Below, piece by piece: positions 19,155 to 29,185 of a stretch of DNA of 64,000 nucleotides. The stretch covers positions 186,001 through 250,000 of the forward strand of contig JADJLB010000001.1 of the NCBI GenBank assembly GCA_016705685.1. Direction: 5' to 3'. The notes beneath the pieces were generated by a model. The model made no database searches, was not told where the DNA came from, and saw only the letters and a program-made list of their open reading frames with translations. This DNA is from Propionivibrio sp. GTDB taxonomy: Bacteria; Pseudomonadota; Gammaproteobacteria; Burkholderiales; Rhodocyclaceae. A program made the position numbers and the translations under genes. The first letter of the stretch is position 1. Each line of letters starts with the position of its first letter.

Positions 19155-21314
19155 CTATTTTACGCGCATTCCCGGAAGTGCCCCGTCATCCGGCGAGAGC
19201 AGGAAGATGCCGGATGCCTTTTGCCCCGAGTTGTTGTCGTCCAGCGAAGCGGCGAGCACCATGCCCTCGCTCATGCCGAACTTCATTTTGCGCGGCGCGA
19301 GATTGGCGACCATGACCGTCATGCGGCCGATCAGCGAAGCCGGATCGTAGGCCGACTTGATGCCGGCAAACACCTGACGGGGTTTCTCCTCGCCGATATC
19401 GAGCACGAGCCGGATCAGCTTGTCTGCTCCTTCGACAGGCCCCGCTTCGATGATGCGCGCGATGCGCAGATCGACCTTCATGAAGTCGTCGATGTTGACG
19501 AAAGCACCGTCTGGTTCGCTAACTTGGGTCGGTACGGGAACTACCTTTTCTGGTTTTGCAGGCGCCACTCGCGGTGCGGCTTCGGGAACGGGTGACAGCG
19601 ACTCTTGGTTGGCTTCGACGAGCGCCGCAATCTGCTTCGGGTCGATGCGGGTCATCAGGTGGCTGTAGGCATTGATGATGTGGCCGGCTGGCAGCGGCGT
19701 TGCCGCATCGCTCCAGGCCAGCGGGGCGATGCCGAGGAAGGTTTCAACGGCCTCGGCGACTTTGGGCAACACGGGCTTGAGATACAGCGTGAGCAAACGG
19801 AAGGCTTCAAGGGCCTGCGAACAGATCTGGTGGAGCGCGTTTCGCGCCTGCTCATTTTCACCTTCAGTCTTGGCCAGTTCCCAGGGTTTGCGTTCATTGA
19901 CGACAACGTTTGCGGCATCGGCCAGCGCCATGATTTCTCGCAACGCCCGTGAGTAATCGCGCTCTTCATAAGCTCGGGCGATGGTCTCGGCCGCATCGCG
20001 CAAGGGCATCAGCCAGGCGGCTTCCGGCGAGGCGCCGACATCCGACAGCTGGCCCTTGAATTTCTTGCTGATAAAGCCGGCGCAACGGCTGGCGATGTTG
20101 ACGTATTTGCCCACCAGATCCGAATTGACCCGCGCGGCGAAGTCGTCCAGATTGAGGTCGATGTCCTCCATCGTGCCGTTCAGTTTGGCCGCGTAGTAGT
20201 AGCGCAGCCACTCGGGATTGAGCCCCTGTTGCAGGTAGCTCTCGGCGGTGATGAAGGTGCCGCGCGATTTGGACATCTTGGCGCCATTGACGGTCAAGAA
20301 CCCGTGCGCAAAAATTCCCGTTGGGGTGCGGTAACCCGCGTGCTCCAGCTCGGCCGGCCAGAACAGCGCATGGAAATAGAGGATGTCCTTGCCGATAAAA
20401 TGGTAGAGCTCGGTTGGCGAATCCGGTTTCCAGTATGCATCAAAGTCAATGCCCTGGCGGTCGCAGAGGTTTCTGAACGAGCCCATGTAGCCAATCGGCG
20501 CATCGAGCCAGACGTAGAAATATTTGCCCGGCGCATCGGGAATCTCGAAGCCGAAATAAGGCGCGTCGCGCGAGATGTCCCAGTCGGTCAGTTTGTTGTC
20601 GGTGGTCCCGTCGTCGTTGAACCCAAGCCATTCCTGCATCTTGTTCGCCGCCTCCGCCTGCAAGCGGCCGGGCTCCCGCGTCCAGCGACGCAGAAAGCTC
20701 TGGCATCGCGCATCGGAAAGCATGAAGAAATAATGGTCCGAGGCACGCAGGACCGGCTTGGCGCCGGAAACCGCCGAATAAGGATCTTTCAGCTCATTGG
20801 GGGTATAGGCAGCGCCACAGCTTTCGCAATTGTCGCCGTACTGGTCCTTGGCGCCGCACTTCGGACATTCCCCTTTGATGAAACGATCCGGCAGAAACAT
20901 CTGTTTGACCGGGTCATAGTACTGCTCGATGCTGCGCCTTTCGATCAGGCCAGCCGACTTCAGGCGAGCATAAATGTCATTGGCACATTCGCGCGTTTCG
21001 ACGGAGTGCGTGGTGTAGAAGTTGTCGAAAGCGACATGGAAGCCGGCGAAATCGCGTGCGTGTTCGCCGTGCACGCGGTCGATCAGCGCTTCCGGCGTGA
21101 TGCCATCGTTTTGTGCCCGCAGCATGATCGGCGTGCCATGCGTATCGTCGGCACAGACATACCAGCACTCGCTGACTTTTTCCTTGGCCTGCATTTTCTG
21201 GAAGCGCACCCAAATATCGGTCTGGATGTATTCGACGAGGTGCCCGAGGTGGATAGCGCCATTGGCATAGGGCAGTGCGGAAGTAACGAGTATCTTGCGA
21301 GTCATGGGCTGCAA
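19155..21314 (-). CDS. metG: Methionyl-tRNA synthetase
   Basis: Class I aminoacyl-tRNA synthetase of 719 aa that charges initiator and elongator tRNA(Met). The HIGH box appears as [14 protein letters not shown], the zinc knuckle as [18 protein letters not shown], and the KMSKS loop as [13 protein letters not shown]. The C-terminal domain (from about residue 610, [15 protein letters not shown]) is the EMAP/Trbp111-type tRNA-binding and dimerisation domain. It is divergently transcribed from apbC, a common arrangement in proteobacteria. Confidence 0.97.
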   Translation of the reverse strand: MQPMTRKILVTSALPYANGAIHLGHLVEYIQTDIWVRFQKMQAKEKVSECWYVCADDTHGTPIMLRAQNDGITPEALIDRVHGEHARDFAGFHVAFDNFYTTHSVETRECANDIYARLKSAGLIERRSIEQYYDPVKQMFLPDRFIKGECPKCGAKDQYGDNCESCGAAYTPNELKDPYSAVSGAKPVLRASDHYFFMLSDARCQSFLRRWTREPGRLQAEAANKMQEWLGFNDDGTTDNKLTDWDISRDAPYFGFEIPDAPGKYFYVWLDAPIGYMGSFRNLCDRQGIDFDAYWKPDSPTELYHFIGKDILYFHALFWPAELEHAGYRTPTGIFAHGFLTVNGAKMSKSRGTFITAESYLQQGLNPEWLRYYYAAKLNGTMEDIDLNLDDFAARVNSDLVGKYVNIASRCAGFISKKFKGQLSDVGASPEAAWLMPLRDAAETIARAYEERDYSRALREIMALADAANVVVNERKPWELAKTEGENEQARNALHQICSQALEAFRLLTLYLKPVLPKVAEAVETFLGIAPLAWSDAATPLPAGHIINAYSHLMTRIDPKQIAALVEANQESLSPVPEAAPRVAPAKPEKVVPVPTQVSEPDGAFVNIDDFMKVDLRIARIIEAGPVEGADKLIRLVLDIGEEKPRQVFAGIKSAYDPASLIGRMTVMVANLAPRKMKFGMSEGMVLAASLDDNNSGQKASGIFLLSPDDGALPGMRVK

Positions 21315-21441
21315 TCAGGGGTTCCGGTAAGGCGTGGACAAGGCCGCATGCGGCAAAGCGGGCATTCTAGCAAAGTGCGACCCTTCCCGTTTTCGGTTAT
21401 ACTGGACAAAATTACTCGGGTATATTGATAAGGAGCGCAGA

Positions 21442-22533
21442 ATGGCAGTAACGATGGACGCCGTACAGACCGCATTGAAGAATCTGATCGACCCCAATAC
21501 GAAGAAGGATTTCGTTACCACGCGTTCGGCAAAGAACATCAGGATCGAGGATGGCAAGGTGTCGCTGGATATCGAATTGGGTTATCCCGCGAAAACCCAG
21601 ATCGAACCCATCCGGAATGCGGTCACTGCGGCCATTATGGCCATACCCGGCGTCACCGGCGTCGATGCCGGCGTAACGATCAAGATCGTGGCACATGCCG
21701 TTCAACGGAATCTGAAGCCGCTCAAGGGGGTCAAGAACATCATCGCCGTTGCCTCCGGAAAAGGCGGGGTCGGCAAGAGCACGACGGCCGTCAATCTGGC
21801 CCTGGCGCTGGCCCAGGAAGGCGCTACGGTTGGCCTGCTGGATGCCGATATCTATGGCCCGTCGATACCGCAAATGCTCGGTCTGGCTGGTCGTCAGCCG
21901 GAATCGGAAGACGGTACATCGATGGACCCCCTGCAGGCCTACGGCCTGCAAACGATGTCGATCGGCTACATGATCGATGTCGATTCGCCAATGGTGTGGC
22001 GGGGGCCGATGGTCACGCAGGCGCTGGAGCAACTGCTCAATCAGACGAATTGGCGCGACGTTGATTACCTTATCGTCGACATGCCACCGGGCACCGGCGA
22101 TACACAACTGACGCTGGCGCAAAAAGTTCCCGTGACCGGCGCGGTGATTGTCACCACGCCGCAGGATATCGCCTTGATCGATGCGCGCAAGGGACTGAAA
22201 ATGTTCGACAAGGTCGGGATTCCGATCCTCGGCCTGGTGGAAAACATGAGCATTCATATCTGTTCGAAGTGCGGCAACGAAGAGCATATCTTCGGCCACG
22301 GGGGCGGAGAAAAGATGTGCCAAGACTACGACGTTGAATTGCTCGGCTCGCTGCCATTGGAACTGTCGATACGCCAACTGGCCGATGCCGGCCAGCCGAC
22401 GGTAGTTGGCGCCCCGGATTCCCGTTCCGCCGATATTTATCGGGAGATTGCCCGCCGCGTAGCCGTCAAAGTGGCTGAGCGCGCCAAGGACATGAGCGCC
22501 CGCTTTCCTAACATCGTCGTGCAGAATACGTGA
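21442..22533 (+). CDS. apbC: Iron-sulfur cluster carrier protein ApbC (Mrp family)
   Basis: P-loop ATPase that binds and transfers [4Fe-4S] clusters. An N-terminal MIP18/DUF59-like domain (about 1-90) precedes the deviant Walker A GKGGVGKSTTAVNLA. DADIYGPSIPQMLG, VDMPPGTGD and the cluster-binding CxxC (HICSKCGNEEHIFG) follow. A longer frame opens at 21334, but AAGGAGCG directly upstream of the ATG at 21442 makes that the start (363 aa). It shares a short intergenic region with metG, transcribed the other way. Confidence 0.95.
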   Translation: MAVTMDAVQTALKNLIDPNTKKDFVTTRSAKNIRIEDGKVSLDIELGYPAKTQIEPIRNAVTAAIMAIPGVTGVDAGVTIKIVAHAVQRNLKPLKGVKNIIAVASGKGGVGKSTTAVNLALALAQEGATVGLLDADIYGPSIPQMLGLAGRQPESEDGTSMDPLQAYGLQTMSIGYMIDVDSPMVWRGPMVTQALEQLLNQTNWRDVDYLIVDMPPGTGDTQLTLAQKVPVTGAVIVTTPQDIALIDARKGLKMFDKVGIPILGLVENMSIHICSKCGNEEHIFGHGGGEKMCQDYDVELLGSLPLELSIRQLADAGQPTVVGAPDSRSADIYREIARRVAVKVAERAKDMSARFPNIVVQNT

Positions 22534-22651
22534 CGGGGCATTCGCCGAACGCTCGGCCGGCGGATTCGTCGCCGCCGTAAAGCAATTCCCCTGAATTCCG
22601 CGGAAACCGTAAAATACCCGCCTTCACATCACGGTCTCCGGGTAATCGCAG

Positions 22652-23218
22652 ATGTCCATCAAATCCGACAAGTGGATCCGCCGCATGGCGGAACAGCACG
22701 GCATGATCGAGCCTTTCGAACCGAACCAGGTTCGCGATATCGACGGTCGCAAAATCGTTTCCTACGGCACGTCAAGCTACGGCTACGATATTCGCTGCTC
22801 GAACGAATTCAAACTGTTTACCAACATCAACTCGACCATCGTCGATCCGAAGAACTTCGACCCGAATTCCTTCGTCGAGGTACACAACGATTTCTGCATC
22901 ATTCCGCCAAACTCCTTTGCCTTGGCGCGTACCGTCGAATACTTCCGCATTCCGCGCAGCGTACTCACGGTTTGTCTGGGCAAAAGCACCTATGCCCGTT
23001 GCGGCATCATCGTGAATGTCACCCCCTTTGAGCCCGAGTGGGAAGGTTACGTGACGCTCGAATTCTCGAACACCACACCCTTGCCCGCCAAGATTTACGC
23101 CAACGAAGGCATCGCTCAGGTCATCTTCTTTGAATCCGACGAGGAATGCGAGACCTCGTACAAGGACCGTGGCGGCAAGTACCAGGGGCAGGTCGGTGTG
23201 ACCCTGCCAAAAATATAG
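22652..23218 (+). CDS. dcd: dCTP deaminase
   Basis: Converts dCTP to dUTP in pyrimidine nucleotide synthesis. The 188-aa protein carries the family motifs [33 protein letters not shown] (with the SxxAR substrate loop), the catalytic glutamate in [18 protein letters not shown], and a C-terminal [13 protein letters not shown]. It is encoded about 120 bp after apbC on the same strand. The downstream decarboxylase starts about 57 bp later. Confidence 0.97.
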   Translation: MSIKSDKWIRRMAEQHGMIEPFEPNQVRDIDGRKIVSYGTSSYGYDIRCSNEFKLFTNINSTIVDPKNFDPNSFVEVHNDFCIIPPNSFALARTVEYFRIPRSVLTVCLGKSTYARCGIIVNVTPFEPEWEGYVTLEFSNTTPLPAKIYANEGIAQVIFFESDEECETSYKDRGGKYQGQVGVTLPKI

Positions 23219-23275
23219 ATCGCACCTCTGCGCACCCTGCGTTGAAAGCGGTTTTCCAGCATTTCGGGAGCAGCC

Positions 23276-25513
23276 ATGCGTTTTCACTTCCCTGTCATAA
23301 TTATCGATGAAGACTTCCGCTCGGAAAATGCCAGCGGTCTGGGCATACGCGCCCTGGCCGATGCCATCGAAAAGGAGGGGCTGGAAGTTCTTGGTGTAAC
23401 CAGCTACGGCGACCTTTCCTCGTTCGCCCAGCAGCAAAGCCGCGCTTCGGCGTTTATCCTGTCGATCGACGACGAGGAGTTCAAAGGCGAGGAAGCGGAA
23501 AACACCATCGCCGGGTTACGCACCTTCGTCAAGGAGATCCGTTGCCGCAACGAACGCATTCCGATTTTTCTGTATGGCGAAACGCGCACATCCCGGCACA
23601 TTCCGAACGATCTGCTTCGTGAACTGCATGGCTTCATTCACATGTTCGAGGACACTCCCGAGTTTATCGGTCGATATGTCGTTCGCGAGGCCAAGACCTA
23701 TCTGAAGAGCGTGCCGCCGCCGTTCTTCCGCGCCTTGACCCACTATGCGGCCGACGGTTCGTATTCCTGGCACTGCCCGGGACACTCGGGAGGCGTTGCT
23801 TTTCTGAAGAGCCCGGTCGGGCAGATGTTCCACCAGTTTTTCGGTGAAAACATGCTGCGCGCCGATGTCTGCAACGCCGTTGAAGAACTTGGCCAATTGC
23901 TCGATCATACCGGCCCGGTTGCGGCGTCGGAGCGTAACGCCGCACGTATTTTCAACGCCGATCACCTGTTTTTTGTCACCAACGGCACGTCGACCTCGAA
24001 CAAGATTGTCTGGCACTCGACCGTGGCGCCGGGCGACGTCGTGATCGTCGATCGCAATTGCCACAAGTCGGTGCTGCACTCGATCATCATGACCGGCGCC
24101 GTACCGGTATTTCTGATGCCGACACGCAACCACTACGGAATCATCGGCCCGATTCCCAAAGAGGAATTTCGCTGGGAGAACATCCAGAGAAAGATAGCGG
24201 CGCATCCTTTTGCGCGCGATGTGAAAAGCAAGCCACGCGTGCTGACAATCACGCAAAGCACCTATGACGGTATTCTTTACAATGTCGAGGAAATCAAGGA
24301 TATGCTCGACGGGCATATCGACACACTGCATTTCGACGAGGCCTGGTTGCCGCACGCCGCGTTCCACGACTTTTATGGCGATTATCACGCCATCGGCGCC
24401 GACCGTCCGCGCTGCAAGGAGTCGATGGTTTTTTCGACGCAATCGACGCACAAGTTGCTGGCTGGTTTGTCACAGGCTTCACAAATTCTGGTGCAGAACT
24501 CCGAAGGTCGCGAGCTTGACCGCAGCGTATTCAACGAAGCCTATTTGATGCATACCTCCACCTCGCCGCAATACGCCATCATTGCGTCCTGCGATGTGGC
24601 GGCAGCGATGATGGAGGCGCCGGCAGGGACGGCTCTGGTCGAGGAATCCATCGCCGAAGCACTCGATTTCCGTCGTGCCATGCGCAAAGTGGACGAAGAG
24701 TGGGGCGTCGACTGGTGGTTTAAAGTCTGGGGACCGGACGATCTTTCGGAAGAGGGAATCGAAGAGCGCGCGGCGTGGATGCTCAAACCTGGCGAACGCT
24801 GGCACGGATTCGGGATGCTCGCCGAGGGCTTCAACATGCTCGACCCGATCAAGGCAACGGTGATCACGCCGGGCCTGGATGTGGACGGCGACTTCGCCGA
24901 CTGGGGCATTCCGGCTGCGATTGTGACCAAGTATCTGGCTGAACACGGCGTTATCGTCGAGAAATGCGGCCTTTATTCATTCTTCATCATGTTCACCATT
25001 GGCATCACCAAGGGACGCTGGAACACCATGGTGACCGAATTGCAGCAATTCAAGGATGATTACGACAAAAATCAACCGCTCTGGAAAGCGTTGCCAGAAT
25101 TCGTAGCGAAGCATCCGCACTATGAACGCATCGGCCTCAAGGACCTCTGCAAGGAGATTCACGGGATCTACGCGGCCAACGATGTCGCTCGGCTGACGAC
25201 CGAGATGTACCTTTCGGACATGGTGCCGTCGATGAAGCCAACCGATGCCTTTGCCAAAATGGCGCACCGTGAGATCGACCGCGTACCGATCGACGACCTC
25301 GAAGGACGCATTACCAGCATACTGCTGACGCCCTATCCGCCCGGTATTCCGCTGTTGATTCCCGGCGAGCGATTTAACGCGACGATCGTGCGCTATCTCA
25401 AATTTGCTCGCGACTTCAATCAGCTGTATCCAGGCTTCGAGACCGATATCCACGGACTGGTCACAGAAATCATCGACAACAAACGCTCCTACTACGTGGA
25501 TTGCGTTCGGTGA
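23276..25513 (+). CDS. Orn/Lys/Arg decarboxylase, fold type I PLP enzyme
   Basis: A 745-aa PLP-dependent basic amino acid decarboxylase. Residues about 1-130 form the CheY-like 'wing' domain, followed by the catalytic PLP domain with WHCPGHSGGVAF, HLFFVTNGTSTSNK and LHFDEAWLPHAAFH. The Schiff-base lysine is in STQSTHKLLAGLSQAS. The C-terminal domain ends ETDIHGLVTEIIDNKRSYYV. The length fits the biodegradative arginine/lysine/ornithine group, but the exact substrate cannot be fixed by eye. Its last 176 bp are repeated, with divergence, at 33110-33285. Confidence 0.92.
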   Translation: MRFHFPVIIIDEDFRSENASGLGIRALADAIEKEGLEVLGVTSYGDLSSFAQQQSRASAFILSIDDEEFKGEEAENTIAGLRTFVKEIRCRNERIPIFLYGETRTSRHIPNDLLRELHGFIHMFEDTPEFIGRYVVREAKTYLKSVPPPFFRALTHYAADGSYSWHCPGHSGGVAFLKSPVGQMFHQFFGENMLRADVCNAVEELGQLLDHTGPVAASERNAARIFNADHLFFVTNGTSTSNKIVWHSTVAPGDVVIVDRNCHKSVLHSIIMTGAVPVFLMPTRNHYGIIGPIPKEEFRWENIQRKIAAHPFARDVKSKPRVLTITQSTYDGILYNVEEIKDMLDGHIDTLHFDEAWLPHAAFHDFYGDYHAIGADRPRCKESMVFSTQSTHKLLAGLSQASQILVQNSEGRELDRSVFNEAYLMHTSTSPQYAIIASCDVAAAMMEAPAGTALVEESIAEALDFRRAMRKVDEEWGVDWWFKVWGPDDLSEEGIEERAAWMLKPGERWHGFGMLAEGFNMLDPIKATVITPGLDVDGDFADWGIPAAIVTKYLAEHGVIVEKCGLYSFFIMFTIGITKGRWNTMVTELQQFKDDYDKNQPLWKALPEFVAKHPHYERIGLKDLCKEIHGIYAANDVARLTTEMYLSDMVPSMKPTDAFAKMAHREIDRVPIDDLEGRITSILLTPYPPGIPLLIPGERFNATIVRYLKFARDFNQLYPGFETDIHGLVTEIIDNKRSYYVDCVR

Positions 25514-25520
25514 ACTGTTG
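25338..25520 (+). repeat. Direct repeat copy A: decarboxylase 3' end
   Basis: This segment, covering the last 58 codons of the decarboxylase, its stop codon and ACTGTTG after it, recurs in the same orientation at 33110-33292. I count about 13 mismatches in the 176 coding bases, so the copies are related but not recently duplicated. The pair brackets the block holding the sulfotransferase through the OCD-like gene. Confidence 0.9.
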
Positions 25521-25539
25521 CTTCTCCTGTATTCGCTCC

Positions 25540-25569
25540 GAAACGGCGGATTCGGCTGCCGTTTCTTCT
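25540..25569 (+). terminator. Possible terminator after the decarboxylase
   Basis: An 8-bp stem GAAACGGC/GCCGTTTC with a 10-base loop begins 26 bases after the decarboxylase stop and is followed by a short pyrimidine-rich run (TTCTGG). The weak T-tract makes it a modest candidate. It also lies just past the stop of the convergent sulfotransferase gene. Confidence 0.45.
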
Positions 25570-25616
25570 GGTGGCCTCATTGCGTTAAGGCTATGGTCAC
25601 GCCTTGCCGGCGGGCG

Positions 25617-26369
25617 TTAGACTGACCTTTGCATGAAGTAAAGCTGGAGCACCCGTTTCCGGTCGGTGCTCTGGACGGCAGTTTCAATGGCGCTCGGGTT
25701 GGTGCAACGAGTGAAATGTGCCAGCTTCTCTACTTCCTGTTGCGGGCTCTGTATCAGGTCCTCCAGGCAAACCGAGAGCGTCGGCAGTCCCAGCCGACTG
25801 ACATGCCATGCCGCCAGTTCCCGATAACGATCCACCAGTGCGGTTACGTTACCGGCATTCACTTTCGGCAGCAGTGTCGCCATTATTGGAAAGCGCAGTA
25901 TGCTGGCGGCCGTCGCTTCATTCTTGCGCGATACGTTGACCAGTACCAGGCCCTCGGAGTCGATTCGCCCACGCTCGATCCAGGTGAGAAGCGTGGCGGA
26001 AAAGCGCGGATCTTTAAGCCCCCAAGTGCGTTTGTCCGACCTCCAGTCGAGTGCGACGGGTAAAAGGCAGGTCGGATCGGCCCGTCGCAGGATTTCCTCC
26101 GGATCTGCCGGGAAATCAGCGCTGCAACCGGCTGAGTGCAGCAGCCGGTTGTTGGCGGAGAGCACATCGCGCCGCTGAAAGAAGCCCCAAGGGTTGTATT
26201 GAGTGGGCGCGAAAAGATCGAAAGCGGGGCCGAAATCGACTTCGAGCGCTTGCAGCACTCGGGATATTTGAGATGTGCCCGACCGGAACACTCCCAGTAC
26301 GATCACGCCTCGCGGGCGCTGGAGAGAATTCACCGCCTCAGATTGCGCGTGGCTAGACTGGGAGGACAT
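25617..26369 (-). CDS. Sulfotransferase-family protein
   Basis: A 250-aa protein with the 5'-phosphosulfate-binding loop of PAPS-dependent sulfotransferases near the N-terminus (VIVLGVFRSGTSQISRVL). A WGLKDPRF segment lies near the middle, and VNVSRKNEATAAS occupies the position of the 3'-phosphate-binding arginine/serine motif. It lies about 140 bp downstream of an APS kinase gene on the same strand, which would supply its donor PAPS. The acceptor is unknown; surface glycans or secreted proteins encoded nearby are plausible. No signal peptide is seen. Confidence 0.8.
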   Translation of the reverse strand: MSSQSSHAQSEAVNSLQRPRGVIVLGVFRSGTSQISRVLQALEVDFGPAFDLFAPTQYNPWGFFQRRDVLSANNRLLHSAGCSADFPADPEEILRRADPTCLLPVALDWRSDKRTWGLKDPRFSATLLTWIERGRIDSEGLVLVNVSRKNEATAASILRFPIMATLLPKVNAGNVTALVDRYRELAAWHVSRLGLPTLSVCLEDLIQSPQQEVEKLAHFTRCTNPSAIETAVQSTDRKRVLQLYFMQRSV

Positions 26370-26511
26370 TCCAGGGTGGAGCGCGACGGCGTCAGGCGTA
26401 CCATGAGCACGTGCCGAATTGTCGATCGCACGGAAATGACCGAGTGCGGTGGTAATACCAAAATACGCCTTTCTTCATGGTAAGAGCAAATTTCCAATCA
26501 TGCTTGCATTC

Positions 26512-27024
26512 TTACTGAGTTAACAAGTCCTGCATTAACGTAAGGCACTCTGCGACTGAGCGCGAATGTGTGTCGAATTGCAGGTATGGATGCGGCGGCG
26601 GTTCATAATGGTCGCTGATCCCCGTGAATTTCGGAATCAGTCCAGATCGAGCTTGGCGATACAAGCCTTTGGGGTTGCGTTGCTCACACACCTGGAGCGA
26701 TGTCTCCAGATAAACGTCAAAGAACGCTGCAGAGCCAATGATGGCGCGGGCCATTGCACAATCATCACGGTACGGTGAAATCAAGGCGGCGACGACTGTT
26801 ACTCCGGCCGCGTTAAGTAATTGGCTGACATTTGCTGCGCGCCGAATGTCTTCTTGACGATCCTCCCGGGAATAGCTCAAGTCAGCACATAAGCCCCGAC
26901 GCAGTTCGTCACCATCAATCACGCAACAAAGCACCCCACGACTTTTAAGGCGTTCTGAAAGCGCGTTGGCCAAGGTCGATTTTCCCGAGCCACTTAGCCC
27001 CGTTAGCCAGATTGTAATCGCCAT
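26512..27024 (-). CDS. cysC: Adenylyl-sulfate (APS) kinase
   Basis: Phosphorylates APS to PAPS. The 170-aa protein has the P-loop GLSGSGKSTLANAL, the DGDELRRGLCADLSYSREDR segment (APS binding), VAALISPYRDD and the KGLYRQARSG motif near the C-terminus, all typical of CysC. It is not linked to ATP sulfurylase (cysDN) genes here but to a sulfotransferase gene downstream, so it probably serves a dedicated sulfation step more than sulfate assimilation. It is divergent from the FecR gene at 27117. Confidence 0.93.
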   Translation of the reverse strand: MAITIWLTGLSGSGKSTLANALSERLKSRGVLCCVIDGDELRRGLCADLSYSREDRQEDIRRAANVSQLLNAAGVTVVAALISPYRDDCAMARAIIGSAAFFDVYLETSLQVCEQRNPKGLYRQARSGLIPKFTGISDHYEPPPHPYLQFDTHSRSVAECLTLMQDLLTQ

Positions 27025-27116
27025 TTGGCATCAAGTTATTGGCAGAAGATGATGCATTAGACCACAGGGCGGACAAATATCGAATCTGATTGAACAAGTG
27101 AGTTAGAATCAGGCAC

Positions 27117-27806
27117 ATGAAGCTGTTTTGCCTAATCTTAGGCGTTGTCTTTCTGCCGCTTGCCGCGCCTTGTTTCGCTCAGAGCGTAGGCTCCGTGGTG
27201 TTTGTTTCCGGCGCTGCGGTAATAATCGCAAAGGATGGTCAATCACGGGTGGTTGTACGAGGGGGCGAATTTGACGCTGGCGAAACGATTGATACGGCGG
27301 ACGGCCGTGTTCAGCTGCGTTTTCTTGACGGCGCGAGCATGTCGCTGCAACCGGCGACCCGTTTCCGGATCGAGGATTTCCATTTTGCCGTACAGGATGG
27401 CAAAGCCAGCGGCGATGACCGGGGAATATTTTCCTTGATCAAAGGCGGCTTTCGGACGATCACCGGCCTGATTGGCAAAGAGCGCCGTGAACAATATCGC
27501 GTCGATACCGCCGTGGCAACGATTGGTATTCGCGGTACGGATTATTACGCGCATCTCGGTGAGGCCGGGTTGTCCGTGAGTACATTTGGCGGTTTGGTTG
27601 AAGTGTGCAGTGGTGCTGGTTGTTTGCAGGTTGGTCCGGGGGAGGTCGCCATCGTATCGACTCACGATAGTCGTCCGCTATTGCAAGGGCGACTGGACGG
27701 CGCGCTGGACGGCTCAGCCGTGCCGGGTCTGCCATCTTCGCCGGTGCTTTCCCCGGAGGTGGTAGTACCGGTTGTGGCGCCGACGAGAACGATGTCCAGC
27801 CCCTAA
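27117..27806 (+). CDS. FecR-domain periplasmic protein, cassette 1
   Basis: A 229-aa protein with a clear signal peptide (hydrophobic core then PCFAQS, cleavage after about residue 22). A FecR domain follows at about 50-150, including QLRFLDGASMSLQPATRF and the downstream RREQYRVDTAVATIGIRGTD segment. A short Pro/Val-rich tail (PVLSPEVVVPVVAP) closes the chain. There is no sigma-regulator-like N-terminal cytoplasmic helix, so it is not a classic FecR anti-sigma protein. It is the first gene of a plus-strand cassette with the TPR/barrel protein and a larger FecR protein, and its paralogue heads the second cassette at 33519. Confidence 0.88.
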   Translation: MKLFCLILGVVFLPLAAPCFAQSVGSVVFVSGAAVIIAKDGQSRVVVRGGEFDAGETIDTADGRVQLRFLDGASMSLQPATRFRIEDFHFAVQDGKASGDDRGIFSLIKGGFRTITGLIGKERREQYRVDTAVATIGIRGTDYYAHLGEAGLSVSTFGGLVEVCSGAGCLQVGPGEVAIVSTHDSRPLLQGRLDGALDGSAVPGLPSSPVLSPEVVVPVVAPTRTMSSP

Positions 27807-27857
27807 TTGACAATGAAGCTAGAGTGGTTTGGAATCGAGTGAAACGAGGATCTGAGT

Positions 27858-29171
27858 ATGGCAAAAGAATGGACCAACAGAATGCTGGCAGTGTTGATGC
27901 TGGCCTTCCTATCGCAAACAGCGACGGCTGACGAGTCAAGCGACAAGGCCAAGGTGCTCATAGAGCACGGTCAGTCCAAAGAAGCCTACCAACTGCTTGA
28001 GCCGCTGGAAGCCTCACGGGCCGGCGATCCTGTTTTCGACCTGTTGTTCGGTATTGCGGCAGTGGATGTTGGGCAGAATACGCGCGGTGTGTTTGCGCTG
28101 GAGCGTGTGCTGGCGCTTCAGCCCGACAATGCGCGAGCGCGTGTAGAGATAGGGCGTGCCTACCTGGCGCTTGGCGAGCACCGCAGGGCCCGGGCGGAGT
28201 TTGAAGCGGCGCGCCAGCAGCCGGTTCCAGAAGGGGTTCAGAATACGATTGATAGCGTGCTGGCCGTCATCGAGCGCGCTGAAGACAGCACGCGCTCACG
28301 CTGGAAAGGCTATCTTGAGGGTAGTCTCGGGACAGATAGCAACATCAACAGTGCCACCTCTTCGAGGTCTGCGGCAGTACCCGGCTTGGGTCTTGGTATT
28401 CTCAACCCCTCGAGTACGCAGCGTGGCGACAATTTCGGGATGATTAGCGGTGGAGTTTCGTACCGGCGACCCCTCGGCGATGGATATTTCCTGACAGCCG
28501 GAGCGAACGGCTGGTTGAGGAATAACTTTAGCGAGCACGACTTTGATACGCATGCGCTTGATGGTTCCGTGGGCGTCCAGCACCTTCGCGACAAGGATAC
28601 GATCAACGTGACGGCTACGGGATCAGCCTTTGTTCTGGACAATAACCGGCTGCGCGATACGTGGGGTTTTAATGCACAGTGGCAGCGCAACCTCGATGCG
28701 GTCAGGCAGGTCAGCGTTTACGGGCAATACGCCAACATCAGTTATCCGGGGCAAGGCATTCGAAACGTCGACCGCTATGTGCTTGGTGCCGCTTACGCGC
28801 AGGCCGTGAGCGGCCGGGTGATTGTGTTTGGCAGCGCCTACGCGGGGCAGGAAGTCGCGCGGGAATCTGATGCCGACTGGCTTGGACATCACCTTTGGGG
28901 AGTGCGTGCTGGCGCCCAGTATCGCATCAACAATCGTTGGATGGCTTATGGAAACGCCTTTTTCGAATCGCGCAATTACGGTGGCACCGAGCCTTTATTC
29001 AATGAGTCGCGCAGGGATGAGCAAACAGATTTTAATCTGGGCGTTGACTATCAGATCGAGCGATTCTGGAAGGCTTCCCTGCGTTTGACGCGTGTAGTCA
29101 ATCATTCGACAGTCGATATTTTCAAGTACGACAGAGAAATGGCGACCGTAAGCATTCGGCGCGATTTTTGA
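27858..29171 (+). CDS. TPR plus outer-membrane beta-barrel protein, Slam/DUF560-like, cassette 1
   Basis: A 437-aa protein with a signal peptide (cleavage after TATA, about residue 24). A periplasmic TPR region (about 25-145) contains FALERVLALQPDNARARVEI. A C-terminal transmembrane beta-barrel (about 150-437) opens GYLEGSLGTDSNINSATS and ends in phenylalanine (SIRRDF), the outer-membrane assembly signal. The TPR-then-barrel plan and the GslGtDSNiNsA signature are those of surface lipoprotein assembly modulators (Slam, DUF560), the translocons of the type XI secretion pathway. It is flanked by two FecR genes; the 3' one overlaps its stop region and is the probable substrate. Confidence 0.82.
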   Translation: MAKEWTNRMLAVLMLAFLSQTATADESSDKAKVLIEHGQSKEAYQLLEPLEASRAGDPVFDLLFGIAAVDVGQNTRGVFALERVLALQPDNARARVEIGRAYLALGEHRRARAEFEAARQQPVPEGVQNTIDSVLAVIERAEDSTRSRWKGYLEGSLGTDSNINSATSSRSAAVPGLGLGILNPSSTQRGDNFGMISGGVSYRRPLGDGYFLTAGANGWLRNNFSEHDFDTHALDGSVGVQHLRDKDTINVTATGSAFVLDNNRLRDTWGFNAQWQRNLDAVRQVSVYGQYANISYPGQGIRNVDRYVLGAAYAQAVSGRVIVFGSAYAGQEVARESDADWLGHHLWGVRAGAQYRINNRWMAYGNAFFESRNYGGTEPLFNESRRDEQTDFNLGVDYQIERFWKASLRLTRVVNHSTVDIFKYDREMATVSIRRDF

Positions 29172-29185
29172 CGGGGGATATGATC

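Noticed and set aside
20229-21428. 399-codon plus-strand frame opposite metG
   Set aside because: Antisense shadow of metG with no start signal or family pattern.
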